Part shown: positions 1 to 10,000 of the stretch, one piece after another
Layout: each line of letters begins with the position of its first letter
How positions within the stretch are numbered: position 1 is the first letter of the stretch
Assembly: GCA_030427925.1 (NCBI GenBank)
Contig: JAUICJ010000009.1
Location: 1 to 64,000 of the forward strand
Reading direction: 5' to 3'
Length of the DNA stretch: 64,000 nucleotides
DNA from: Bacteroidia bacterium
GTDB taxonomy: Bacteria; Bacteroidota; Bacteroidia; Flavobacteriales_D; Sanyastnellaceae
Notes under the pieces: generated by a model
Told to the model about the DNA's origin: nothing
The model's input: the letters and a program-made list of their open reading frames with translations, nothing else
The model's database searches: none
Position numbers and translations under genes: made by a program

Positions 1-1262
1 CGTCGCAGTCGTAGTGGGTCGCCGCGAACGTGCACGAACCGGCATCGGTTGCACTCGCATTGTAGTTGCAGGCGGTGTTGTCTTGGCAGCCGACGACTTC
101 GAGTTCATCGCAGACGCCGTCTTCGTCGGAGTCGTTGAGGCAGTTGCCGTCGCAGTCGTAGTGGGTTGCCGCGAACGTGCAGGAGCCGGCATCGGTTGCC
201 GTTGCGCTGTAGTTGCAGGCGGTGTTGTCCTGGCAGCCGACGACCTCGAGTTCATCGCAGACGCCGTCTTCGTCGGTGTCGTTGAGGCAGTTGCCGTCGC
301 AATCGTAGTGGGTCGCCGCGAACGTGCAGGAACCAGCATCGGTTGCCGTTGCGTCGTAGTTGCAGGCGGTGTTGTCCTGGCAGCCGACGACTTCGAGTTC
401 ATCGCAAACGCCGTCTTCATCGGAGTCGTTGAGGCAGTTGCCGTCGCAATCGTAGTGGGTCGCTGCATAGGTGCAAGCGCCCAAGTCGGTGGCGTTCGCG
501 TTGTAGTTGCACGCGGTTTGGTCCAAACACCCGACAACCTCAAGCTCATCGCAAACGCCGTCTTCGTCCGTGTCGTTGACGCAGTTGCCGTCGCAGTCGT
601 AATGGGTGTCCGGGTAGGTGCAGGAGCCAGCATCGGTTGCCGTTGCGCTGTAGTTGCAGGCGGTGTTGTCCTGGCAACCGACGACCTCGAGTTCGTCGCA
701 CACGCCGTCTTCGTCGGTGTCGTTCAAGCAATCACCTGCGCAGTCGTAGTAGGTATCTGGGTAGGTGCATGCGCCGGCGTCCGTGGCCGTGGCGTTGTAG
801 TTGCAGGCGGTGTTGTCTTGGCAGCCGACGACTTCGAGCTCATCGCACACGCCGTCTTCGTCGGTGTCGTTGAGGCAGTCGCCAGAGCAGTCGTAATGGG
901 TCGCGGCATAGGTGCAGGATCCCGCGTCCGTGGCCGTTGCGTCGTAGTTGCAGGCGGTGTTGTCTTGGCAACCGACGACTTCGAGTTCGTTGCACACGCC
1001 GTCGCCGTCCGTGTCGTTGATGCAGTCGCCGGCGCAGTCGTAGTAGGTCGCAGCATACGTGCAAGACCCCGCGTCCGTGGCGGTCGCATCGTAGTTGCAG
1101 GCGGTGTTGTCTTGGCACCCGACGACTTCGAGTTCATCGCAGACGCCGTCTTCGTCGGTGTCGTTGAGGCAATTCCCGTCGCAGTCGTAATGGGTGTCTG
1201 CGTAGGTGCAAGAACCCGCCGTAGTTGCGCTCGCGTCGTAATTGCATGCCGCCTCGTCCATG
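1..1262 (-). repeat. 147-bp tandem repeat inside the protease gene
   Basis: At least eight near-identical 147-bp units (49 codons) follow one another and continue beyond the left edge. The period was measured from the recurring cagccgacgac word at about 87, 234 and 381. Each unit encodes one Cys-rich ACNY module plus one aspartate-rich DEDGVCDELE module. The units keep the reading frame, so copy-number change would lengthen or shorten the protein without breaking it. Identity between neighbouring units is very high, which suggests recent expansion or gene conversion, and makes assembly collapse here a real possibility. Confidence 0.9.
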
Positions 1263-3967
1263 CAGCCGATGCCGTTGGAGTAGCAAGAGGACGTTTGGGT
1301 GATGCTGATGTCGTAGGTCACGGCCGCAGCCCCGCTTCTTCCATTGTAGAAGGAGAAGTTCCAAGTTCCAGATCCAGACAAACCGCTGCCCGCGAGGTCA
1401 ATGGTCGCCACATACGTTCCCGCAGTCGAGCTTTCCCAAGAACTCGGCCAGGCTCCTCCGAACAGATCCGTGCACGACGTGCCCACGTTGAACCCCCCAA
1501 AGTCGGTGCAGTTCCCGCTGGGGTCGGTTATCTGCATGAGCAAATCGGCTGCCTCTGTGCCCGAGCCGCTCGGCGTCCAGTCAACGGTGAATTCGAGCAG
1601 GGGTTCCACCGCTTCGACGTTGCTGACGTTGACGGAGTATCCACTTGCGCCAGTCGGAGAGAGTGTGGGGAGGTTGATGGTCGAAGACCATTCGCCAGTT
1701 TCAGCCGAGGAGAAGCAGCTGCCATCGTCGGTGGCCGCTACCGGGTTATAGTTGCACGCGCTTGCATCTGTGCAGCCGGTGGAAGTGCCTGTGCATATGT
1801 CGTTGAAGGTGAATCGGGTTTGGGCTGAAGCCGGAACGCCATCGCCGTTGTACACCCGAAGCGCCCATTCTCCATTGCCTGTTAGGCCATACCCACTCAA
1901 ATCGATTGAAGCAGAATAATAACCGTCTGCCGTGCTGGACCAGCTGGCAGGCCACGCGGACCCAGATGCATAGGTGCATCCACCCAAAGGCAAGTTGGCA
2001 CCGAATTGAACGCACGAACCCGAGGGGGTGTATAACTGGTACATCAGTTGGTTAGGAGATGCGTTACCCGTTGAACTGTTCCAAACCAATTCCACCCCGA
2101 CAGTGCTTAACGTGCCCGATAACACTTCAGTTGTGTCTGCTCTTCCGTACAATGTGCTGCCAGAAAGGAATATGTTGTTGGCGGTGAACACGTGCGTACT
2201 GGAACACGTGCACGGCTCGCCAACGCCGGGGTACGAACAAGAACCGTCGTCGATGGTTGCTCCCGCATCGTAGTTGCACGCTTCGGAATCCGTGCACCCG
2301 CTGCAGGAGGAGTCGTCCCCCCCACAAACTCCGCAGTTGTCGTCGGTGGCGCAAGACCCGTCGTCCACCGTCGCGCTGGCGTCGTAGTTGCACGCGCTCG
2401 CGTCCATGCAGCCACCGCACGAAGCATTGCCGCCTCCGCAAACGCCGCAATCGTCCAACGTGGCGCACGTGCCATCGTCTACAATGGCCGTCGCATCGTA
2501 ATTGCAGGCGCTCGCATCCGTGCAACCGTAATATCCTTCGCTCGTCACCAAATTTCCACACGCAGCGATGCAGCTGGGGTAGGGGTTTTGCTCCAAGGCC
2601 TCGGCCTTCACAATCGGATGGAATTCCAACGTTACCGAGCCGCCGGAGATGGCGTGGCAGTAGCTCATGATCGTGCCCACTTGGGCCGTCGGGTTGTCCG
2701 TGTAAGGCGAACAGTCGGTGTCGTTGTCTTCGAGGTTCGCGCAGTTGTCGATGGGCCCGACCGACCAGCCGCACCAGTGCGTGTGGTGCGCGCCGAAGTT
2801 GTGGCCGATCTCGTGCGCCACCACGTTCAGGTTCCACGCGTAGGTTCCGGCCGTGTACGAACTCGTGCCGTCGAGGTAGGCACTGAATCCCGCGCCGTAA
2901 TCCCCGAAGGGGTAGCACAGCACGTCCACGTAGGCGATGCCGCCCGTGCCCGTGTTCGCTCGCTTCGTGAGGAGGTGGCAGAGGTCCCAGTTTTGGGACG
3001 TGAAGGGGGCGTCGTTGTACCACGTCAGGCGGAACTCATTGAGCATGTTGCCCGCGTCGCCTATGAAGGCCGCGTACGGGTCGACCACTTCCCAAATGTG
3101 CAGGTAGGTTGCGCTCAACGTGACCGTGTTGCCCAGTTCCGACTCGTAGATTGCACTGACGCCCGCGAGCATCGCAAGGGCCCATTCCGACGCTTCCGCG
3201 TAGCCCGGGAACGTTTGCCACGTGCTGTAATCAATGTCCAGTCCCATTTCGACGCAGACCGGCGTGGGGTTCGCGCCGGTGGCGGGGGAGGATGCGCGGT
3301 GCGGGTTTTGGTCCGAGGCCAAATCGTCCACGCCACAAGAAAACGTCAAATCCATCCGGTTGTCCGCCGTCCGGAACAGCGCGTGCAAATCGCCGTAACC
3401 CGCGCCGATCGCAGGCGACACCTCCCACTGCTCGCCGTTCATCCGGAACGTCGCCAGCACGTGATCCGCCATCACGTTCACCACGCCGCTCACGCCCTCA
3501 TTCACCACGCGGTACGAAATCAACTGCGGCCGGTACACCTCACTCCGCTCTCCGTCCGCCGTGGTTCGCCCGACCACCAAGTCCGGCTGGAAGGCCAAAA
3601 ACGACTCCAGCTGCAACGTCACCTCCCCACCTTCGGGCGTCGGCAGCGTCAGTTCCCAGCGGTTCGGCTTGCGCTCCCGAACGAACGCGAACTGCTCCGC
3701 GTCCAGTGCCAAACCGACCGCGTTTTCCGCCCGGCGCGTCGGACGCATCGGCTCCGGCAAGTCCGTCGCTTTGAAAAGCCGGTGGACGCCCACCCAACGG
3801 GTCGCTTCGCCTTCGATGGCGATGTCCCATTCGGGGGTAAGGCTCACCGTTTCAACCTCCGGGGACTCCAGGATGGTGACGGATTCGATTTGGGCAAAAG
3901 CGGAGGGGCCGAGGATCAAAATCAACGCGATTTTGACGCCCCAGGTGGCGAATGATTTGGCTGTCAT
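1..3967 (-). CDS. Reprolysin-like secreted zinc metalloprotease with Cys-rich/TSP3-like repeats (3' end beyond window)
   Basis: The frame is open from the ATG at 3967 to the left edge, so at least 1,322 residues are present and the C-terminus is missing. The N-terminus (MTAKSFATWG...) carries a signal peptide. A propeptide-like region is followed at about residue 384 by the zinc site HEIGHNFGAHH and then a Met-turn IMSYCH, as in M12B/reprolysin-like metzincins. After the catalytic domain come Cys-rich repeats of the type GCxD-x2-ACNY-x3-AT-x-DDGSC, then two P-domain-like beta-sandwich segments (about 1300-2200). The tail is a run of 49-residue repeats that each pair ACNY-x3-AT-x-DAGSC with a calcium-type DTDEDGVCDELEV segment. 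It is a tandem paralogue of the protease at 4016-6757. Probably an extracellular protease; the secretion signal at the end cannot be seen. Confidence 0.88.
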   Translation of the reverse strand, partial: MTAKSFATWGVKIALILILGPSAFAQIESVTILESPEVETVSLTPEWDIAIEGEATRWVGVHRLFKATDLPEPMRPTRRAENAVGLALDAEQFAFVRERKPNRWELTLPTPEGGEVTLQLESFLAFQPDLVVGRTTADGERSEVYRPQLISYRVVNEGVSGVVNVMADHVLATFRMNGEQWEVSPAIGAGYGDLHALFRTADNRMDLTFSCGVDDLASDQNPHRASSPATGANPTPVCVEMGLDIDYSTWQTFPGYAEASEWALAMLAGVSAIYESELGNTVTLSATYLHIWEVVDPYAAFIGDAGNMLNEFRLTWYNDAPFTSQNWDLCHLLTKRANTGTGGIAYVDVLCYPFGDYGAGFSAYLDGTSSYTAGTYAWNLNVVAHEIGHNFGAHHTHWCGWSVGPIDNCANLEDNDTDCSPYTDNPTAQVGTIMSYCHAISGGSVTLEFHPIVKAEALEQNPYPSCIAACGNLVTSEGYYGCTDASACNYDATAIVDDGTCATLDDCGVCGGGNASCGGCMDASACNYDASATVDDGSCATDDNCGVCGGDDSSCSGCTDSEACNYDAGATIDDGSCSYPGVGEPCTCSSTHVFTANNIFLSGSTLYGRADTTEVLSGTLSTVGVELVWNSSTGNASPNQLMYQLYTPSGSCVQFGANLPLGGCTYASGSAWPASWSSTADGYYSASIDLSGYGLTGNGEWALRVYNGDGVPASAQTRFTFNDICTGTSTGCTDASACNYNPVAATDDGSCFSSAETGEWSSTINLPTLSPTGASGYSVNVSNVEAVEPLLEFTVDWTPSGSGTEAADLLMQITDPSGNCTDFGGFNVGTSCTDLFGGAWPSSWESSTAGTYVATIDLAGSGLSGSGTWNFSFYNGRSGAAAVTYDISITQTSSCYSNGIGCMDEAACNYDASATTAGSCTYADTHYDCDGNCLNDTDEDGVCDELEVVGCQDNTACNYDATATDAGSCTYAATYYDCAGDCINDTDGDGVCNELEVVGCQDNTACNYDATATDAGSCTYAATHYDCSGDCLNDTDEDGVCDELEVVGCQDNTACNYNATATDAGACTYPDTYYDCAGDCLNDTDEDGVCDELEVVGCQDNTACNYSATATDAGSCTYPDTHYDCDGNCVNDTDEDGVCDELEVVGCLDQTACNYNANATDLGACTYAATHYDCDGNCLNDSDEDGVCDELEVVGCQDNTACNYDATATDAGSCTFAATHYDCDGNCLNDTDEDGVCDELEVVGCQDNTACNYSATATDAGSCTFAATHYDCDGNCLNDSDEDGVCDELEVVGCQDNTACNYNASATDAGSCTFAATHYDCD

Positions 3968-3983
3968 GGGTTAAAAATAACCC
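3968..3983 (-). promoter_or_regulatory. Hairpin abutting the protease start codon
   Basis: A perfect inverted repeat, GGGTTA-TTTT-TAACCC read on the minus strand, ends immediately before the ATG at 3967. It lies in the 48-nt gap between the two protease genes. It could be a weak terminator for the upstream protease, or an RNA structure over the translation start of the downstream one. The stem is only 6 bp, so either role is uncertain. Confidence 0.3.
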
Positions 3984-4015
3984 GTTGACTTTTATTTGAA
4001 CCTGTTCAGACTCAT

Positions 4016-6757
4016 TTATTGCGGACACGGCAACCCGAATGCCCCGAGCAGGACCAGCAAATCCCCGATGTTCGTCAGCCCATCGTTGTTCGCATCGCCC
4101 GGACACGGCGGCGTCACGCACCCGAAATCGCCCAGCAGCACCAAGACGTCCGCCACGCTGACCAAATTGTCCCCGTTCAGATCGCCCGTACACCCCGCAC
4201 AGTCTGCAAATTCGCACGACCCGTCATCGATGCTCGCCCACGGTTCGAAATTGCACGCGCTCGAATCCGTGCAGCCCGAACAGGTCTCGTAATCGCAGGT
4301 GCCATTATAAAGTGTCACCGCGGGATCGTAGTTGCACGCGTTGGGGTCGTCGCACCCCGCGCACGAATCGTATTCGCACGTTCCGTCATCGAGGGACGCA
4401 AGCGGGTCGAAGTTGCAGGCCACCTCCGTCGTGCATCCCGCGCACGACACGTACTCGCACGAATCGTCGCCGATGGTGGCGGCCGGGTTGTAGTTGCAGG
4501 CCAGCAAGTCCGTGCAGCCCGAGCAGGTTAGGAATTCGCACGAACCGTCATCGAGGGTGGCGAGGAAGTCGAAATTGCAGGCGCCCGGATCCGTGCAGCC
4601 CGCGCAGGTCAAGTAGTCGCAGGTGCCGTCGTCCACGTTCGCTTGGAAGTCGTAGTTGCAGGCCGCGGGGTCGGTGCAGCCGTTGCACGAGCCGTATTCA
4701 CAGGAGCCGTCGTCCTCGGTGGAGGCGGGGTTGTAGTTGCAGGCCTCGGGGTCCGTGCAGCCGGGTGGGGGCGTGCTGAGGCAGAGGTTGAAGAACGAGA
4801 GGTTCACCGTGTACTGCATGGCCGGGCTTGCGGACCAGCCGTTGGTCAGGGCGACCGTCCAGTTGCCTTGGCCCGTCACGTCGTTCGCGATGATGACGCT
4901 GCTCGCGTAGGTGCCGCTGGTGGAGGTGGTCCAGGTGGGAGGCCAAATCCCCGCCACGTCACACGACGACGCCACGTCGAACCCGCCCACGGTTTGGCAT
5001 ACCCCATCCGGCCCGGTCAACGTCACCCGCAAGTCCGACAACTTCGCGTTCGGATCGCCCGGCAAATTCGTGTACATCACCGTGGCATACATCGCCGCCA
5101 ACGTCCCCACGCCCGCCACCGTCGTCGAAACGGTCTCGCCACCGGCCAGCGCCACGTCCCAAGTCAGTTCCGCCTCGCAATCGCAACCGCCCCCGCCCGG
5201 CGCATAAAAGCACGATCCGTCATCCTCCGTCACGGCGGGGTCGTAATTGCACGCCAACTCGTCCGAACACCCCACACACGAAGTGCCGTCCCCGCCGCAC
5301 TCCCCGCACGCATCCAACACCGCGCACGACCCGTCATCGAATTCCGCTTCCGGATTGTAATTGCAAAACGCGGGATCCATGCACCCGTACACCGCGCAGT
5401 TCGTCGCGTACGTGTCGCAGACGGTGTGGCAGTACCCGTCCGCATTGAGGGTCGGAATGAGCGCGATGGTCTTCACGGTGGGGTGGAAAATGAGGTTCAC
5501 CGAGCCGCCCCCGATGGCGTGGCAATAGCTCATGATCGTGCCGACTTGCGGCGTCGGGTTGTTCACGTAGCCCGCGCACGGACCTTCCAGCGAGCCGCAG
5601 TTGTCGATGGGGCCGCCGGGCCAGCCGCACCACTGCGTGTGGTTCGCACCGAAGTTGTGCCCGAGTTCGTGCGCCACCACGTTCAGGTTCCAGCTGTAAC
5701 CGCCCGTGTAGGAAGAAGTGCCGCTGAGGTAGCTGGAGAAGCCGACTGCAAACTGGTTGCTGCACACCACGTCGAGGTAAGCGATGCCGCCGGTTCCCGT
5801 GTTCGTCCGCCGGGTCAGCAGGTGAACCAAATCCCGATCAATCCCCGAAAGCGCCGGGTTCGACACCCATTCCGACCGGAACGCGTCGAGCATGCTGCCC
5901 GCGTTTTGGACATACGCCGCGTACGGATCCGTCACCTCCCAAACGTGCACATAGCTCGCCTGCAAATTCACCAAGTTGCTCAGCTCATCCACATAAATCT
6001 CGTTCACCCCCGCCAACAACGCCAGCGCCCATTCCACCGTATTCGAGCATTGCGCCCCGAAGCTGTTGTACGTGTGGTGGTCGATGTCCAGCGCCACTTC
6101 AACGCATTCCACAACGGGATTCGCGACCGTCCGGGTGCCGGGCTGCGGTGCGCGCCTGCGCGTTTGATTGAAGGCCAAATCCTCCGCCGCACAACTGAAA
6201 TTCGACTCCAACTTGCTGTCCGCCAGCCGGTACGTGGCGTGCAGCCCCCCTTCGCCGACCGGTGCGATCTCGAACACCTCCCCATCGAGCCGCAAGCTGC
6301 CCACGACCTCGTCGGCCATCAGCGCCACGATGCCGCCCGCTTGCGGATGCCGCTTCCCGTTTTCCAACAGCGCAATGACCCGAAACGTCTGCAGCTGCGG
6401 CGCCCAATGCGACTCCTTCAACCCGTCCGCTCCCGTGGTGCCCACCATCAAGTCCGGGCTGTAAGCCACAAACCGCTGCAATTCCCAAACGGCCTTCGGA
6501 TGTCCCGGCACCGGCAAGATCAACTGCCACGTTTCCACATTCTCTCCGCGAATCGCCTTCAGTTGGTTCAAGTCGAGTCGCAATCCCACCGTCGATTCGT
6601 TGCTGACCGTGGGAATCTGCCCCGAATTCAACTCAACACGTTCCATCAAGTTCGATGGGAATTCCCAATGAGTGCACTGGGCATCAGCGGATTGAGGGAT
6701 TCCCCAAGCCCCGAAAACACTAGAAAGAATGAACAGGGTGGCGGTTCTGATGGTCAT
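4016..6757 (-). CDS. Reprolysin-like secreted zinc metalloprotease with Cys-rich repeats and dockerin-like C-terminus
   Basis: 913 residues from the ATG at 6757, chosen because a signal peptide (MTIRTATLFILSS...ADAQ) begins there; a start at 6838 would add 27 residues before it. The zinc site HELGHNFGANH is at about residue 360, followed by a Met-turn IMSYCH, so it belongs with M12B/reprolysin-like metzincins. Then come two Cys-rich GC-D-ACNY-DDGSC repeats, a P-domain-like beta-sandwich, seven more repeats, and two dockerin/EF-hand-like segments (DLNGDNLVSVADVLVLL and DANNDGLTNIGDLLVLL) at the C-terminus. No T9SS type A tail is visible. It sits 48 nt upstream of a paralogue and may be co-transcribed with it. 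Likely an extracellular protease held or recognised through its repeats. Confidence 0.9.
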   Translation of the reverse strand: MTIRTATLFILSSVFGAWGIPQSADAQCTHWEFPSNLMERVELNSGQIPTVSNESTVGLRLDLNQLKAIRGENVETWQLILPVPGHPKAVWELQRFVAYSPDLMVGTTGADGLKESHWAPQLQTFRVIALLENGKRHPQAGGIVALMADEVVGSLRLDGEVFEIAPVGEGGLHATYRLADSKLESNFSCAAEDLAFNQTRRRAPQPGTRTVANPVVECVEVALDIDHHTYNSFGAQCSNTVEWALALLAGVNEIYVDELSNLVNLQASYVHVWEVTDPYAAYVQNAGSMLDAFRSEWVSNPALSGIDRDLVHLLTRRTNTGTGGIAYLDVVCSNQFAVGFSSYLSGTSSYTGGYSWNLNVVAHELGHNFGANHTQWCGWPGGPIDNCGSLEGPCAGYVNNPTPQVGTIMSYCHAIGGGSVNLIFHPTVKTIALIPTLNADGYCHTVCDTYATNCAVYGCMDPAFCNYNPEAEFDDGSCAVLDACGECGGDGTSCVGCSDELACNYDPAVTEDDGSCFYAPGGGGCDCEAELTWDVALAGGETVSTTVAGVGTLAAMYATVMYTNLPGDPNAKLSDLRVTLTGPDGVCQTVGGFDVASSCDVAGIWPPTWTTSTSGTYASSVIIANDVTGQGNWTVALTNGWSASPAMQYTVNLSFFNLCLSTPPPGCTDPEACNYNPASTEDDGSCEYGSCNGCTDPAACNYDFQANVDDGTCDYLTCAGCTDPGACNFDFLATLDDGSCEFLTCSGCTDLLACNYNPAATIGDDSCEYVSCAGCTTEVACNFDPLASLDDGTCEYDSCAGCDDPNACNYDPAVTLYNGTCDYETCSGCTDSSACNFEPWASIDDGSCEFADCAGCTGDLNGDNLVSVADVLVLLGDFGCVTPPCPGDANNDGLTNIGDLLVLLGAFGLPCPQ

Positions 6758-7060
6758 GGTGGTAAGAAAATGGATGGGCTTTCCGATGGTACTTCGAAAG
6801 GTAATGCACGCGGCTTTATTTGGGTCTGGTTCGTTCAATTCGTCGATAATTGCCTAGTTTTATGGGATGAATCCGTCATTTCGTTGAATGAAACCTTCTC
6901 CATTGCTTTGCGTAAAGGAGAACGCTTCGTTTCTGCCTTGCCGTTTTTTGCGGTGCTTTTGGGATTGATTTTTCGCTGTAACGGCGTGATTTTATGACCA
7001 AAACACTTTACGGTGTGGATAAATGACGTATATTTATAAGACGAATCGATATACTCGAAG
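6758..7060. other. Divergent intergenic region
   Basis: About 300 AT-richer bases separate the divergent protease (minus) and repeat protein (plus). No ORF with coding character is visible. On the plus strand TATATTTA (7029-7036), preceded 18 nt upstream by TTTA, is a plausible promoter for the repeat protein (compare Bacteroidota TTTG / TAnnTTTG). On the minus strand TACCTTTC (6796-6803 complement) could serve the protease. Nothing else recognised. Confidence 0.4.
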
Positions 7061-10000
7061 ATGAAGAGTCACTTGAATCTTGCCGCCATGCAAAGAACTA
7101 TCACCCTCGCCTTAGGCGTAATTCTGTCGGTCACGACTGCGCTTGCGACGTCCACAGGCTTCACCGTGGAACAGCACGCGACCTCGGAATATGGCACGAC
7201 TTACCGCGTGTATGCGACCTTCGACGACCCGGGAGATTGGGTGTCATCGGTGTATGGAATTGCCGGTGATGAGGCCATATCCACAGGCACGAACATTCCA
7301 ATGAGCATCATGCGTGAAGGGACTGCGACCATCTACCACACAGTCAACGCCTTCGGCTTGAACCCGAATTATGGACAGGAAATAAATGCCCTGTACGCGA
7401 TGCTTCCCGACATCGATTTCGATAGTTGGCTGACCATTGGGGCGGAAAACAATTCTTCACCTGGACCGCAAGGTGCGGGCATGGCGGAAGCGTTTACCAC
7501 GTTCAATCAGGGCATCGGTTTCGAAGACTGCGGAGGTGCTTGGTTTGTGGCAGGGAGCACTCCGAATCCTGCGTGGGAGGCAGGGGACGATTTAAAGGTG
7601 CTGGTGGCCCAAATCACGATGACCGATGATGCTTCAGGCAATCCGGGGCATTTCTCGTTCCAACTCAACTTGCAATGGAAGGACGCTTCGGGCACTGCGT
7701 TTTATTTCATTGGAGACCAAATGAGCTCTTCCGATTTCGTGGCGTCGGTTGTGCCGGGGTGCACCGATTCAAGCGCGTGCAACTACTCGGCTGCGGCAAC
7801 CGAGGACGACGGCTCGTGCGAATTCACTTCGTGCTTGGGGTGCACCGATTCAGCGGCTTGCAACTACGACGCATCAGCAACCATCGACAACGGCCAGTGT
7901 GTGATCCCGGTCACAGCAGATTGTGAGGTTTGCAATGGCTCGGCCATCAGCGTGTTGGACGCAGATGGCGATGGCGTGTGCGACGGAGACGAAATCACCG
8001 GCTGCACGGACGAGGCGGCGTGCAATTACGATGCTACTCCGACGACGGATACGGACAATGCGTTGTGCAACTATGCCGATGGAGCTTGCGAGATCTGTTC
8101 AGGTGGCGCCGTGGTGTTGCAGGACGATGACCAAGATGGTGTGTGCAATGCGGATGAGATCGGTGGCTGCACTGACCAGGGCGCCTGCAACTTCTCCGCC
8201 TCCGCCACTGACGACGACGGTTCGTGCGAGTTCGCATCGTGTGCTGGTTGCACCAACAACCAAGCGTGCAATTACGATGAAACCGCGACCCTCGACGACG
8301 GTTCGTGCGATTTGATCACCTGCTACGGCTGCACGGACAGCGGCGCATGCAATTACACCGCAGGGGCGACGCAAGACGACGGTTCGTGCGAATTCACCTC
8401 CTGTGCCGGCTGCACGGACGCTGATGCGTGCAACTACGACGCAACGGCGACCATCGACGACGGCCAGTGCGCGGTGCCGGATGCTGCAGCGTGTGAAGTG
8501 TGCAATGGCGATGCCGTCATCGTGTTGGATGCGGACGGCGACGGCGTGTGCGATGCTGACGAAAGCACCGGTTGCACCGACGCTACCGCCTGCAACTACG
8601 ACTCGAACCCCACCACGGACCCGGATAACGCAACGTGCGTCTACGCCGATGATGCGTGCGAAATTTGCCTCGGAGGAGCGGTCGTTTTGCAAGACGCAGA
8701 CGGCGATGGGGTGTGCGATTCGGCTGAAGTGGACGGCTGCACCGACCAAGGGGCTTGCAACTTCAACGGCAATGCGACCGACGATGATGGTTCCTGCGAG
8801 TTTGCTTCGTGTGCGGGATGTTTGGACCCCATGGCGTGCAACTTCGATGCTGTTTGGACCATCGCGGACAACGACGCATGCGATTTCACCAGCTGCTTGG
8901 GTTGCACCGACGATCAAGCGTGCAACTACGACAACACGGCCACCATCGACGACGGTTCGTGCGAGTCGCTTTCCTGTGTCGGATGCACCGATGACAGCGC
9001 TTGCAACTACGCGGCGTCAGCGACCAACGATGATGGAAGCTGCACCTACGCGGCGGAGTTTTACGATTGCGATGGCAACTGCGTGAACGATTCGGATCAA
9101 GACGGCATCTGCGATGAGCTCGAAATCCCAGGCTGCGGGGACGCTGCGGCCTGCAATTACAACTCAGCAGCGACCGAGGAGGACGACTGCGTGTATCCGC
9201 CCGTGAACGGCGATTGCAACACGGAATGCGAAGGCGATTTCGACGGGGACGGGGTGTGCGATAACCTTGAAGTGGCGGGATGCACGAGCTCGACCGCGAC
9301 GAACTACAACGAAAGCGCAACGGACGAGAACGGGACGTGTGTTTGGGACGACCCGCACTTCACGGGCTTGACCTACGAAATCGTGGGCCACAGCACGGTC
9401 GGTGAGGCGACCACGTACCGCGTCTATGCCGAATTCAACTCCGACGATATTGAAATCCAGGCGTGCTATGGTACGGACGTTTGGAACTGGAATGCGACGT
9501 CCACCGCGCCGTTCTACCAGAACCAATTCGGCGGGCTCTTGGGCCACAGCATCAACGACGCCATTTTCGCTTCGATTCCGGAGTTGGCCTTTGATTCGTG
9601 GTTTGCCTTGGGGGCTGGACCGGGCGATGAGCCGGGACCTGCTGCCGTGGGATTGACGGATTTCACGTCGGACTTTGAAGCCAGTGGCGCTGGGGTATCG
9701 GTCAATACGAACGTTGGCGCGAGCATTTACTACACGCCGGGAGCAAGCGACTTCGCGCACCCGCAATCGGGTCGTGTGCTCGTCGGTCAATTCACGACGA
9801 CGGGTGTTGTTTCGGTGAAGTTCAACTTCCAATACCGCGACACGAATTTGGCCACGTTCAATGTGAACGATTTGAACCTGACCTTCCCCGCGAACCTGCC
9901 CGGTTGCACGGATGCTGCGGCCTGCAACTACGATGCGGCGGCTGAATTCTCGACCAATGACGCGTGCACGTACGCCACAGGATGCGACTCCTGCAGCGGG

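Noticed and set aside
1-1262. Regular repeats that could suggest a CRISPR array
   Set aside because: The 147-bp units are continuous, in frame with a protein and without unique spacers.
14-1828. 604-codon open frame on the plus strand, rich in Val/Ala/Gly
   Set aside because: It is the antisense shadow of the 147-bp repeat array and P-like domains of the protease. Its composition is low-complexity and no domain is visible.
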